Source of the DNA: Pseudomonas sp. MF4836
GTDB lineage: Bacteria > Pseudomonadota > Gammaproteobacteria > Pseudomonadales > Pseudomonadaceae
Assembly (NCBI RefSeq): GCF_002018875.1
Contig: NZ_MVOL01000005.1
Location: 186,001 to 250,000 of the forward strand
Direction: 5' to 3'
DNA: 64,000 bases
Both the position numbers and the translations under genes were made by a program. The notes under the pieces are model-generated. The model was given only the letters and a program-made list of their open reading frames with translations. It made no database searches and was not told where the DNA came from. Of the stretch, positions 45,761 through 54,213 are shown piece by piece; positions within the stretch are counted from its first letter, which is position 1, and each line of letters starts with the position of its first letter.

Positions 45761-45772
45761 TTTGTATACAAT
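45761..45772. promoter_or_regulatory. Purine-regulon palindrome, site 3 (before puuE)
   Basis: TTTGTATACAAT, enclosed in a wider dyad GTGATT...AATCAC (45750-45775). About 86 bp before the puuE start. Apart from sites 2 and 3 the gap 45435-45857 holds only AT-rich sequence. Confidence 0.6.
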
Positions 45773-45857
45773 CACTCCATCGCAGTGACGCCAGCCTGGC
45801 TTTTCTTTTTCAGGCCACGCCACGCCACCGTTATCACGCACAAGAAGGAAGACTGCA

Positions 45858-46784
45858 GTGAGCGCTGACTACCCACGCGACCTGATCGGTTACGGCTCCA
45901 ACCCACCTCATCCTCACTGGCCGGGTAATGCCCGGATTGCCCTGTCCTTCGTGCTCAATTACGAAGAAGGCGGCGAACGCAACATCCTGCACGGCGATAA
46001 AGAGTCGGAAGCCTTCCTCTCGGAAATGGTTTCGGCACAACCGCTGCAGGGCGAACGCAACATGAGCATGGAGTCGCTGTACGAGTATGGCAGCCGTGCC
46101 GGCGTGTGGCGGATTCTCAAGCTGTTCAAGGAATTCGACATCCCCCTGACCATCTTCGCCGTGGCCATGGCCGCCCAGCGCCACCCGGATGTGATCCACG
46201 CCATGGTCGATGCCGGCCACGAGATCTGCAGCCATGGCTACCGCTGGATCGACTACCAGTACATGGATGAGGCCCAGGAGCGCGAGCACATGCTCGAAGC
46301 GATCCGCATCCTCACCGAAATCACCGGTGAACGCCCACTGGGCTGGTACACCGGCCGCACCGGCCCCAATACCCGGCGCCTGGTGATGGAGGAAGGAGGC
46401 TTCCTCTATGACTGCGACACCTACGACGATGACCTGCCGTACTGGGAGCCGAACAATCCTACCGGCAAGCCGCACCTGGTGATCCCCTACACCCTCGATA
46501 CCAACGACATGCGCTTCACCCAGGTCCAGGGTTTCAACAAGGGCGATGACTTTTTCGAGTACCTCAAAGACGCCTTCGACGTCCTGTATGCCGAGGGCGC
46601 GCAAGCACCGAAGATGCTTTCTATCGGCTTGCACTGCCGCCTGATCGGCCGCCCGGCGCGCCTGGCCGCCCTCAAGCGATTTATCGAGTACGCCAAGAGC
46701 CATGACCAGGTGTGGTTCACCCGCCGCGTAGACATTGCCCGTCACTGGCATGACGTACACCCTTTCCAGGGAGCCGCCAAATGA
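45858..46784 (+). CDS. puuE: Allantoinase PuuE (polysaccharide-deacetylase fold)
   Basis: 308 residues. Hydrolyses allantoin to allantoate without the metal-dependent amidohydrolase fold of AllB. Recognisable by the N-terminal PRDLIGYGSNPPHPHWPG and the NodB-like core (FAVAMAAQRHPD, GHEICSHGYRWIDYQ). GTG start with AGAAGGAAG upstream. Overlaps uraD by 4 bp. Confidence 0.95.
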   Translation: MSADYPRDLIGYGSNPPHPHWPGNARIALSFVLNYEEGGERNILHGDKESEAFLSEMVSAQPLQGERNMSMESLYEYGSRAGVWRILKLFKEFDIPLTIFAVAMAAQRHPDVIHAMVDAGHEICSHGYRWIDYQYMDEAQEREHMLEAIRILTEITGERPLGWYTGRTGPNTRRLVMEEGGFLYDCDTYDDDLPYWEPNNPTGKPHLVIPYTLDTNDMRFTQVQGFNKGDDFFEYLKDAFDVLYAEGAQAPKMLSIGLHCRLIGRPARLAALKRFIEYAKSHDQVWFTRRVDIARHWHDVHPFQGAAK

Positions 46785-47296
46785 CTGCGTTCCAGACCTT
46801 GAAACCGTCGACCCTGAGCCGTGACGAATTCGTCAAAGCCTTCGCCGACATCTACGAACATTCGCCATGGGTGGCCGAAAAGGCCTTCGACCTGGGCCAG
46901 GACGCTTCGATCGACGAGATCGAAACCCTGCACCAGCGCATGAGCGACATCCTGTTGAGCGCCGATCATGCCAGCCAGCTGGCCCTGATCAACGCTCACC
47001 CGGACCTGGCCGGCCGTGCCGCCGTCCAGGGCCAACTGACCGAAGCCAGCACCAACGAACAAGCGGGCGCCGGTATTCACCAATGCACGGCCGAAGAGTT
47101 TTCTCGCTTCACCGAGCTGAACGATGCCTACAAGGCCAAGTTCAAGTTTCCCTTCATCATGGCGGTAAAAGGCAGCAACCGGCATCAGATCCTCGCGGCG
47201 TTCGAAACGCGCATCCACAACTCGGTGGACACCGAATTCAAATGCGCGCTGGCGGAGATCAACAAGATCGCCCTGTTCCGTTTACTGACCCTATAG
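46781..47296 (+). CDS. uraD: OHCU decarboxylase
   Basis: 171 residues, all helical. Decarboxylates 2-oxo-4-hydroxy-4-carboxy-5-ureidoimidazoline to S-allantoin. The catalytic His is in INAHPDLAGRA (about residue 72), and FKFPFIMAVKG near 126 is the second conserved block. ATGA overlap with puuE implies translational coupling. Confidence 0.95.
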   Translation: MTAFQTLKPSTLSRDEFVKAFADIYEHSPWVAEKAFDLGQDASIDEIETLHQRMSDILLSADHASQLALINAHPDLAGRAAVQGQLTEASTNEQAGAGIHQCTAEEFSRFTELNDAYKAKFKFPFIMAVKGSNRHQILAAFETRIHNSVDTEFKCALAEINKIALFRLLTL

Positions 47297-47387
47297 CGAC
47301 CTTAGCCCGAGAAATCACCACGTACGCAACGGTTTCCCAGGGCTCTGCAAGCATCCCCAGCCACTTTATTAAAGGCAGACAAGAAGA

Positions 47388-48383
47388 ATGAAAGCTTACG
47401 CCGTACCTTTCGAGAAGTTCGTCAACCTGGCCGATGCCCGCCTGGGCACCAAGATCATTTCGGTGACCGATGACTGGTTCGCCGATGCCAACCGGATGTT
47501 CCAGCCGACCCCGGCCGTATGGAAGGAGGGCGTTTTCGATGACAACGGCAAGTGGATGGACGGCTGGGAGTCGCGCCGCAAGCGCTTCGAAGGCTACGAC
47601 AGCGCAGTGATCCGCCTGGGCGTGCCAGGTTCGATCAAGGGCGTGGACATTGACACTTCATTCTTTACCGGCAACTTCCCGCCTTCGGCCTCCCTGGAAG
47701 CCTGCTTCCTGGCCTCCGGCGAGCCCAATGAAAACACCCAGTGGGTGGAAGTGCTGTCGGCCGTCGAGCTGCAAGGCAACAGCCACCACTACCACGAGAT
47801 CAGCAACGACCAGGCCTTCAGCCACCTGCGGTTCAATATCTACCCGGACGGTGGCGTGGCCCGCCTGCGGGTGTACGGCATTCCGTTCCGCGACTGGTCG
47901 GCGATTGGCGACAACGAACAGGTCGACCTGGCCTCGGCCCTCAACGGTGGCCGCGCCCTGGCATGCTCCGATGAACACTTCGGCCGTATCAGCAACCTGC
48001 TCAACCCGGGCCGCGGGATCAACATGGGCGATGGCTGGGAAACCGCACGTCGCCGTACCCCTGGCAACGACTGGGTGATCGTCGCCCTCGGCCATGCCGG
48101 CGAAGTCGAGAAAATCGTCGTCGATACCCTGCACTTCAAGGGCAACTACCCGGACAGCTGCTCGATCCAGGGTGCCTTTGTCAAAGGCGGCACCGACAGC
48201 CAGATCGAAACCCAGTCGCTGTTCTGGCGTGAACTGCTGCCGAGCCAGAAGTTGGAAATGCACGCCGAACACACCTTCGCCGAGCAGATCAAGGCCCTGG
48301 GCCCAATCACTCATATCCGTCTGAACATCTTCCCGGACGGTGGCGTCAGCCGCCTGCGGATTTTGGGCAAGGTCGCTAAATAA
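47388..48383 (+). CDS. alc: Allantoicase
   Basis: 331 residues. Splits allantoate into ureidoglycolate and urea. Two homologous halves are visible (about 1-165 and 180-331): [17 protein letters not shown] matches [16 protein letters not shown], and [17 protein letters not shown] matches [17 protein letters not shown]. Same strand as puuE-uraD, after a 91-bp gap. Confidence 0.95.
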   Translation: MKAYAVPFEKFVNLADARLGTKIISVTDDWFADANRMFQPTPAVWKEGVFDDNGKWMDGWESRRKRFEGYDSAVIRLGVPGSIKGVDIDTSFFTGNFPPSASLEACFLASGEPNENTQWVEVLSAVELQGNSHHYHEISNDQAFSHLRFNIYPDGGVARLRVYGIPFRDWSAIGDNEQVDLASALNGGRALACSDEHFGRISNLLNPGRGINMGDGWETARRRTPGNDWVIVALGHAGEVEKIVVDTLHFKGNYPDSCSIQGAFVKGGTDSQIETQSLFWRELLPSQKLEMHAEHTFAEQIKALGPITHIRLNIFPDGGVSRLRILGKVAK

Positions 48384-48466
48384 GCAGTGCCCCGCGGAGA
48401 GGGAGCGTGCTCCCTCCTCCCCACAACAGCAGAACAAACAACACAGAATCCGGATAAGAGACAGCC

Positions 48467-48970
48467 ATGCGCACACTGATGATCGAACCCCTGACCAAAG
48501 AAGCCTTCGCCCCCTTCGGTGACGTGATTGAAACCGACGGCAGCGACCACTTCATGATCAACAACGGTTCGACCATGCGCTTTCACAAACTGGCGACGGT
48601 CGAAACCGCTACGCCGGAAGACAACGCGATCATCAGCATCTTCCGCGCCGACGCGCAGGACATGCCGCTGACCGTGTGCATGCTGGAGCGTCACCCGCTG
48701 GGCAGCCAGGCTTTCATCCCGCTGCTCGGCAACCCCTTTCTGATCGTGGTCGCGCCACTTGGCGATGAACCTGTATCGGGCTTGGTCCGCGCCTTTGTCA
48801 GTAATGGCAGGCAGGGCATTAATTACCATCGCGGCGTTTGGCACCATCCGGTGCTGACGATCGAAAAGCGGGATGACTTCCTGGTGGTTGATCGCAGTGG
48901 CACAGGCAATAACTGCGATGAGCATTTTTTCAAAGAGGATGAGCGTTTGATCCTCGCCCCCCACCAATAA
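48467..48970 (+). CDS. allA: Ureidoglycolate lyase
   Basis: 167 residues, cupin-like fold. Cleaves ureidoglycolate to glyoxylate and urea, the last step of this pathway. Family segments: MIEPLTKEAFAPFGDVIE at the start, LERHPLGSQAFIPL near 75 and GVWHHPVLTI near 125 with the active-site His. Lies between alc and puuD in the operon. Confidence 0.94.
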   Translation: MRTLMIEPLTKEAFAPFGDVIETDGSDHFMINNGSTMRFHKLATVETATPEDNAIISIFRADAQDMPLTVCMLERHPLGSQAFIPLLGNPFLIVVAPLGDEPVSGLVRAFVSNGRQGINYHRGVWHHPVLTIEKRDDFLVVDRSGTGNNCDEHFFKEDERLILAPHQ

Positions 48971-49021
48971 GAGAAGGTCTGATCACCCGACAACAAGGGT
49001 GACAGGCGAGAGGTAAAGACT

Positions 49022-50314
49022 GTGGAAGCACATCTGTTGGAATGGCTCAACCTGAGCGTGCGTTGGGTACACATGATCACCGGCGTGGCCTGGATCGGCG
49101 CATCGTTCTACTTCGTCTGGTTGGAAAACAACCTCAACCGCGTCAACCCCAAGGATGGACTGGCCGGCGACCTGTGGGCGATCCACGGCGGCGGTATCTA
49201 CCACCTGGAAAAATACAAACTGGCCCCGCCGACCATGCCGGACAACCTGCACTGGTTCAAATGGGAAGCCTACTTCACCTGGATGTCGGGGATCGCGCTG
49301 CTGTGCGTGGTGTTCTACTCCAACCCCACGTTGTACCTGCTGGCACCGGGCAGCGGCCTGAGCGGCCCTGAAGGCGTGGCCATCGGTATCGGCTCGCTGT
49401 TCATCGGCTGGTTCGTCTACTCCTTCCTCTGCGACTCGGCCCTGGGCAAGCGCCCAGCCCTGCTCGGCCTGATCCTGTTTGTGCTGCTGATTGCAGCCGC
49501 CTACGGCTTCAGCAAGGTATTCAGCGGTCGCGGTGCGTACCTGCATGTCGGCGCCATCATCGGCACCATCATGGTCGGGAACGTGTTCCGCATCATCATG
49601 CCGGCCCAGCGCGCACTGGTCGCCGCCATCGCGGAAAACCGCACCCCCGACCCGGCACTGCCGGCCAAGGGCCTGCTGCGCTCGCGCCACAACAACTACT
49701 TCACCCTGCCGGTGCTGTTCATCATGATCAGCAACCACTTCCCGAGCACCTACGGCAGCTCGTACAACTGGCTGATCCTGGCCGGGATCGCGGTGTTGGC
49801 AGTACTGGTACGTCACTACTTCAACACCCGCCACAACAGCCACAAGTTTGCCTGGACCCTGCCCGTGGCAGCCCTGGGCATGATTTGCCTGGCGTACGTC
49901 ACCGGCCCGGCGACCGCCCCCACCGCCGCACCGGTGGCCAAGGCCGCGGGCCAGATCGACTACCAGCCTCTGCCGGAAACCGCCCTGGGCGGTGGTGCCA
50001 AACCCGCTGTACCGGCCGCGCCAGCCGCCGCGACCCAGGCGTCCAGCGCCGGGCCCGCGTTCGATAAGGTGCACAGCGTGATCCAGGAACGCTGCGCAGT
50101 CTGCCATTCAGCCAAGCCCACCAGCCCGCTGTTCAGTGCCGCGCCAGCCGGGGTGATGTTCGATACACCGGAGCAGATTCGCCAACAGGCCGCACGCATC
50201 CAGGCCCAGGCCATCACCACGCAGATCATGCCCCTGGGCAATATCACTCAGATGACCCAGCAGGAACGTGACCTGATCGGTGCCTGGATCAACCAGGGGG
50301 CACAGACCAACTAA
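49022..50314 (+). CDS. puuD: Urate oxidase, membrane-bound, with C-terminal cytochrome c (PuuD)
   Basis: 430 residues. N-terminal part with about eight membrane helices (opening WVHMITGVAWIGASFYFVWL), then a Pro/Ala-rich linker and a cytochrome c domain whose haem site CAVCH lies near residue 357 and whose axial Met is likely in MPLGNITQMT. PuuD oxidises urate to 5-hydroxyisourate and passes electrons to the respiratory chain, so no soluble uricase is needed and no hydrogen peroxide is formed. GTG start at 49022. Terminator at 50326. Confidence 0.93.
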   Translation: MEAHLLEWLNLSVRWVHMITGVAWIGASFYFVWLENNLNRVNPKDGLAGDLWAIHGGGIYHLEKYKLAPPTMPDNLHWFKWEAYFTWMSGIALLCVVFYSNPTLYLLAPGSGLSGPEGVAIGIGSLFIGWFVYSFLCDSALGKRPALLGLILFVLLIAAAYGFSKVFSGRGAYLHVGAIIGTIMVGNVFRIIMPAQRALVAAIAENRTPDPALPAKGLLRSRHNNYFTLPVLFIMISNHFPSTYGSSYNWLILAGIAVLAVLVRHYFNTRHNSHKFAWTLPVAALGMICLAYVTGPATAPTAAPVAKAAGQIDYQPLPETALGGGAKPAVPAAPAAATQASSAGPAFDKVHSVIQERCAVCHSAKPTSPLFSAAPAGVMFDTPEQIRQQAARIQAQAITTQIMPLGNITQMTQQERDLIGAWINQGAQTN

Positions 50315-50325
50315 GTAATGCCGAG

Positions 50326-50364
50326 AAAGGCTGCGCTACCGGAAACGGTACCGCAGCCTTTGTT
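50326..50364 (+). terminator. Terminator after puuD
   Basis: AAAGGCTGCG/CGCAGCCTTT stem with inner ACCG/CGGT pairing, followed by TGTTG. It probably only partly stops reading into the next permease. Confidence 0.7.
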
Positions 50365-50429
50365 GCACAAGGCTGTGGGCAACCACACAGCCGCTAAATC
50401 ACAAGAATAAAAAAGACCTGAGGTGTTGC

Positions 50430-51788
50430 ATGTCCGAGTTATCCGAACCGCGCATCCCCGACGCGCCTGCGATTCAGCGCCTGCCGCTGCTGCAACTGAT
50501 CCTGGTTGGCTTGCAGCATGTATTGCTGATGTACGGAGGTGCGATTGCGGTGCCGCTGATCATCGGACAGGCCGCAGGCCTGAGTCGTGAAGAAATCGCC
50601 TTCCTGATCAATGCCGACCTGCTGGTGGCCGGCATTGCCACTGTTGTTCAATCCCTCGGCATCGGCCCCATGGGCATCCGCATGCCGGTGATGATGGGCG
50701 CCAGCTTCGCCGCCGTCGGCAGCATGGTAGCCATGGCCGGCATGCCCGGTATCGGCATGCAGGGGATCTTCGGTGCCACTATCGCCGCCGGCTTCTTCGG
50801 CATGCTCATCGCGCCGTTCATGTCCAAGGTGGTGCGTTTTTTCCCACCCCTGGTCACCGGTACGGTCATTACCTCCATTGGCCTGTCGCTGTTTCCGGTG
50901 GCCGTGAACTGGGCCGGGGGCGGCAGCAACGCCGCTCAGTTCGGCTCCCCCATCTACCTGGCTATCGCCGCCCTGGTCCTGGGCAGCATCTTGCTGATTC
51001 ACCGGTTCATGCGCGGCTTCTGGGTCAATATCTCGGTGCTGATCGGCATGGGCCTGGGCTACGTGCTGTGCGGGCTGATCGGCATGGTCGATCTCAGCGG
51101 CATGGCCGAGGCGCCCTGGCTGCAGATCGTCACGCCGCTGCATTTCGGCATGCCGCAGTTCCACCTCGCACCGATTCTTTCGATGTGCCTGGTGGTGGTG
51201 ATCATTTTTGTCGAATCCACTGGGATGTTTCTGGCCTTGGGCAAGATCACCGGCCAAGAGGTCACACCCCGCATGCTGCGCCGTGGCTTGCTGTGCGATG
51301 CCGGCGCGTCATTTTTTGCCGGTTTCTTCAACACCTTCACCCACTCCTCGTTCGCCCAGAATATCGGCCTGGTGCAAATGACCGGCGTGCGCTGCCGTTC
51401 GGTGACCATCGTCGCCGGCGGCTTGCTGATCGTCCTCAGCCTGCTGCCCAAGGCGGCATTCCTGGTGGCGTCGATTCCAGCCGCGGTGCTCGGCGGTGCG
51501 GCCATCGCCATGTTCGGCATGGTGGCGGCCACCGGCATCAAGATTCTCCAGGAGGCCGACATCGCCGATCGCCGTAACCAGTTGCTGGTGGCGGTGAGTA
51601 TCGGCATGGGCCTGATCCCGGTGGTACGTCCGGAGTTCTTCGCCCACCTGCCGCAGTGGATGAGCCCGATCACCCACAGCGGGATCGCCATGGCGACCTT
51701 GAGCGCCCTGACGCTGAACCTGTTGTTCAACATCCTCGGCGGCCATGAGCGCGCCGCCGAAAATGCCCGACACGCCCACCCGCACTGA
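50430..51788 (+). CDS. NCS2 permease, nucleobase:cation symporter (urate/xanthine type)
   Basis: 452 residues, about 12-14 membrane segments. The NAT signature reads QNIGLVQMTGV near residue 310, after HSSFA; this is the branch of xanthine/urate carriers (XanQ, UacT-like) and distinct from the AzgA-type permease at 42908. Position directly after puuD favours urate or xanthine as substrate. It has its own ATG after a short leader. Confidence 0.88.
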   Translation: MSELSEPRIPDAPAIQRLPLLQLILVGLQHVLLMYGGAIAVPLIIGQAAGLSREEIAFLINADLLVAGIATVVQSLGIGPMGIRMPVMMGASFAAVGSMVAMAGMPGIGMQGIFGATIAAGFFGMLIAPFMSKVVRFFPPLVTGTVITSIGLSLFPVAVNWAGGGSNAAQFGSPIYLAIAALVLGSILLIHRFMRGFWVNISVLIGMGLGYVLCGLIGMVDLSGMAEAPWLQIVTPLHFGMPQFHLAPILSMCLVVVIIFVESTGMFLALGKITGQEVTPRMLRRGLLCDAGASFFAGFFNTFTHSSFAQNIGLVQMTGVRCRSVTIVAGGLLIVLSLLPKAAFLVASIPAAVLGGAAIAMFGMVAATGIKILQEADIADRRNQLLVAVSIGMGLIPVVRPEFFAHLPQWMSPITHSGIAMATLSALTLNLLFNILGGHERAAENARHAHPH

Positions 51789-52089
51789 TCGCCAATCGGG
51801 CGAGCAACGCCTCGCCCCGCTCACCTGCTGCACCGCACGCCCACCCCGGTCGACACCCGGGGGCTGGCGCCGGCCCCCTACGCCCTGACAATAAAAACAA
51901 CAGAGGCCACAGGATGCGCGCTCCACACTCTCGCTGCCTGACGAGCACCGAACCGTCGGTGGCCATCAACCAGCCCTGGAGGGCTGTGCCAGCGCCTGGG
52001 CCGCAAAATGCCCGGCATTGGCCACGTGAGGACTCCCCCTCTTTGCGTACCCCAGTCCAAAGCCAGGCCAAACATGCCCCAAAGTTGTT

Positions 52090-52116
52090 TCAAGTGCGCT
52101 GTTGCGGGGCACTTGA
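52090..52116. promoter_or_regulatory. Dyad upstream of the Tsx-like gene
   Basis: TCAAGTGC and GCACTTGA with an 11-nt spacer, about 200 bp before the sigma-54-like promoter at 52314. Possible activator site; could also fold as a hairpin. The gene-free stretch 51789-52439 contains this dyad, the promoter below, and no credible gene. Confidence 0.4.
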
Positions 52117-52313
52117 GCCAGGTCACGGGAGCCAGTATTCTCCGCGACCGCGCATATCCGGTGAAAAAAAAAGCCCGGATCTAAAACCTGACCAGAAAGC
52201 CAACTTACCCAGGCCCTGGACAGTATCAAGGCGCATTGAATTCAAGCCGAATCCACTCTCAATCGACTGTTTCGCTACAGCCGAGCGGGAGTTTTTTTGC
52301 TTTTTAAGCGCAT

Positions 52314-52329
52314 TGGCTCAGCTCTTGCT
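52314..52329 (+). promoter_or_regulatory. Candidate sigma-54 promoter for the Tsx-like gene
   Basis: TGGCTCAGCTCTTGCT. Compared with TGGCAC-N5-TTGCW it has one mismatch, and the GG/GC spacing is exact. The predicted leader is about 100 nt. Confidence 0.6.
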
Positions 52330-52439
52330 ATCAGCAATAAAGCTGACCGAATGGATGACTTTTACTGCAATTAAAAAGGCGCCACACCAGAGCGCCCATT
52401 TGAAAAAACGTCGGACCACTTAACTTTGGGAGCAACCGA

Positions 52440-53225
52440 ATGAAACATACGTGCACACGCCTGATGCTTGCAGGATCCTTGCTGGCCGGGGGCCAGGCCA
52501 TGGCCGGCGACCTGTTGCAATGGCAAAACAACAGCCTGACTTACTTGTACGGCAAGAACTTCGAAGTCAATCCACAAATCCAGCAGACCGTCACTTTCGA
52601 ACACGCCGATGGCTGGAAATACGGCGACAACTTCTTCTTCCTCGACCGCATCTTTTACAACGGCAAGGAAGACGGCAACGTCGGCCCGGATACGTACTAC
52701 GGTGAGTTCAGCCCACGCCTGTCGTTCGGCAAGATATTCGACCAGAAACTGGAGTTCGGCCCGATCAAGGACGTGCTGCTGGCACTGACTTACGAGTTTG
52801 GTGAAGGCGATAACGAGTCATACCTGATCGGCCCGGGCTTCGACCTGGCGATCCCCGGCTTCGACTACTTCCAGCTCAACTTCTACCAGCGCCACACCGA
52901 AGGCAGCCGCCCGGGCGACAACGTCTGGCAGATCACGCCGGTGTGGTCCTACACCATTCCAGTGGGCGACTCGAACATCCTGATCGACGGCTTCATGGAC
53001 TGGGTGGTGGACAACGACAAAAACGCCCGTGGCACCTACCACGCCAACCTGCACTTCAACCCGCAGATCAAGTACGACCTGGGCAAGGCGCTGAACTGGG
53101 GTGAGAAGCAGTTGTACGTCGGTGTCGAGTACGACTACTGGAAAAACAAATACGGGATCGAGGATTCGCGCAACTTCGAAACCAACCAGGACACCGCCAG
53201 CCTGCTGGTCAAGTACCACTTCTAA
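52440..53225 (+). CDS. Tsx-like outer-membrane channel
   Basis: 261 residues. Signal peptide at about 1-22 (GSLLAGGQAMAGD). The rest alternates like a beta barrel and ends in the aromatic VKYHF, as outer-membrane proteins do. Family words SLTYLYGKNFEVNP and NFYQRHTEG fit the nucleoside-specific channel (Tsx/OmpK) family. Next to the purine genes, it probably lets nucleosides or purines through the outer membrane. Regulation by sigma-54 is suggested by the upstream promoter. Confidence 0.88.
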   Translation: MKHTCTRLMLAGSLLAGGQAMAGDLLQWQNNSLTYLYGKNFEVNPQIQQTVTFEHADGWKYGDNFFFLDRIFYNGKEDGNVGPDTYYGEFSPRLSFGKIFDQKLEFGPIKDVLLALTYEFGEGDNESYLIGPGFDLAIPGFDYFQLNFYQRHTEGSRPGDNVWQITPVWSYTIPVGDSNILIDGFMDWVVDNDKNARGTYHANLHFNPQIKYDLGKALNWGEKQLYVGVEYDYWKNKYGIEDSRNFETNQDTASLLVKYHF

Positions 53226-53238
53226 GGTCGTGGATGGT

Positions 53239-53269
53239 GCGGCTTGCCTCGGTGCCTGAGGCAAGCCGC
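53239..53269. terminator. Hairpin between convergent Tsx and GntR genes
   Basis: GCGGCTTGCCTC/GAGGCAAGCCGC perfect 12-bp stem, 7-nt loop. No T tract, but well placed to end both transcripts. Confidence 0.6.
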
Positions 53270-53282
53270 GTCGAGCCGGTGC

Positions 53283-54059
53283 TCAGGAACTGCGCGATCC
53301 CGGGCTCTGCCAAAAGGCCGGATCGGCGTTTTTCAGGCGTTCGACCGCGTTATGGATATGGGTCAGAGCCGCCTGCCGCGCGCCTTCCACATCCCTTGCG
53401 GCAATGGCCGCATATACGGCGAAATGCTCGGTACGCACCGTACTCGCCAGATCCCGCCGCCGCTCTTCATTGGAGCGCGTGATGCGGATCGCCTCCTTGA
53501 TGAACTGCGCAATGAATTCATGCAACGAGGGATACAGCGGGTTGCCCGTGGCCTGGGAAATCGAAAAGTGAAAGGCCAGGTCCTGCTCCACTCCATCAAG
53601 GCCCGCCTGCTCGGCCGCATCGATGGCCAGCAAGGCCTGATGGATGGCCTGCAACTGTTCCGGGGTATGCCGCTGCGCCGCCAACGCTGCCGCCTCGCCT
53701 TCGATGCCGCGCCGCAACTCGGTGACCCGCAGCACCGCCTCGATCGAGCCGCGCACATCCAGGTCAATGGTGAAGGCCTTGATATGGGCCCCCTCGCTGA
53801 CCACCGTGCCGCTGCCCTGGCGCACCTCCACCAGGCCGGCTGATTTCAGGCGCGAGATCGCCTCGCGAATCACGGTACGGCTGACACCAAAACGCTCGGA
53901 CAACACCGGTTCAGTCGGCAGGCGCGAGCCCGGCAGCGCCTCGCCGCTGGCGATATGCGCCTTGAGCGCGGCCGTCACCTGATCCGCCAGCGTGCCCTTG
54001 GCCGAGTCCTTGAGCGACGCCAGGGAGTCGACGCGGGAAGAGTTATCAGGCTTGGACAT
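53283..54059 (-). CDS. GntR-family regulator with FCD domain
   Basis: About 258 residues. N-terminal winged helix-turn-helix (about 20-90: GSRLPTEPVLSERFGVSRTVIREAI split by the family as LPTEP...LSERFGVSR and VIREAIS) and a helical FCD ligand domain (about 105-240) with the D/H metal-ligand pattern. FadR/UxuR-type; divergent from the MFS and DenD-like genes, so most likely the local regulator of sugar-acid uptake. Whether it also binds the TTGTATACAA sites is open. ATG 54059; the upstream frame to 54131 is non-coding. Confidence 0.88.
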   Translation of the reverse strand: MSKPDNSSRVDSLASLKDSAKGTLADQVTAALKAHIASGEALPGSRLPTEPVLSERFGVSRTVIREAISRLKSAGLVEVRQGSGTVVSEGAHIKAFTIDLDVRGSIEAVLRVTELRRGIEGEAAALAAQRHTPEQLQAIHQALLAIDAAEQAGLDGVEQDLAFHFSISQATGNPLYPSLHEFIAQFIKEAIRITRSNEERRRDLASTVRTEHFAVYAAIAARDVEGARQAALTHIHNAVERLKNADPAFWQSPGSRSS

Positions 54060-54139
54060 GGGTATCTCTGTATTCAAATGGGCTAACGGTACTGGATTTC
54101 CGTTAAGCCGTCGCGTCCGGTCGCCGACCATTGAATTCG

Positions 54140-54155
54140 TATGATGTATTATGAT
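54140..54155. promoter_or_regulatory. Direct repeats in the GntR/MFS divergent gap
   Basis: TATGAT at 54140-54145 and 54150-54155, 10 bp apart, in an AT-rich stretch between the two start codons. Could be an operator or overlapping -10 elements. Confidence 0.3.
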
Positions 54156-54213
54156 ATCTAAGACACCTCAGCGAGTCCGATAAAAACAAAATCACCCAAA
54201 ACAAGAAACTAGG

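Noticed and set aside
51914..52423. 169-codon frame in the gap before the Tsx-like gene
   Set aside because: No domain, Pro/Arg-rich composition, and it runs through the candidate sigma-54 promoter; the region looks regulatory.
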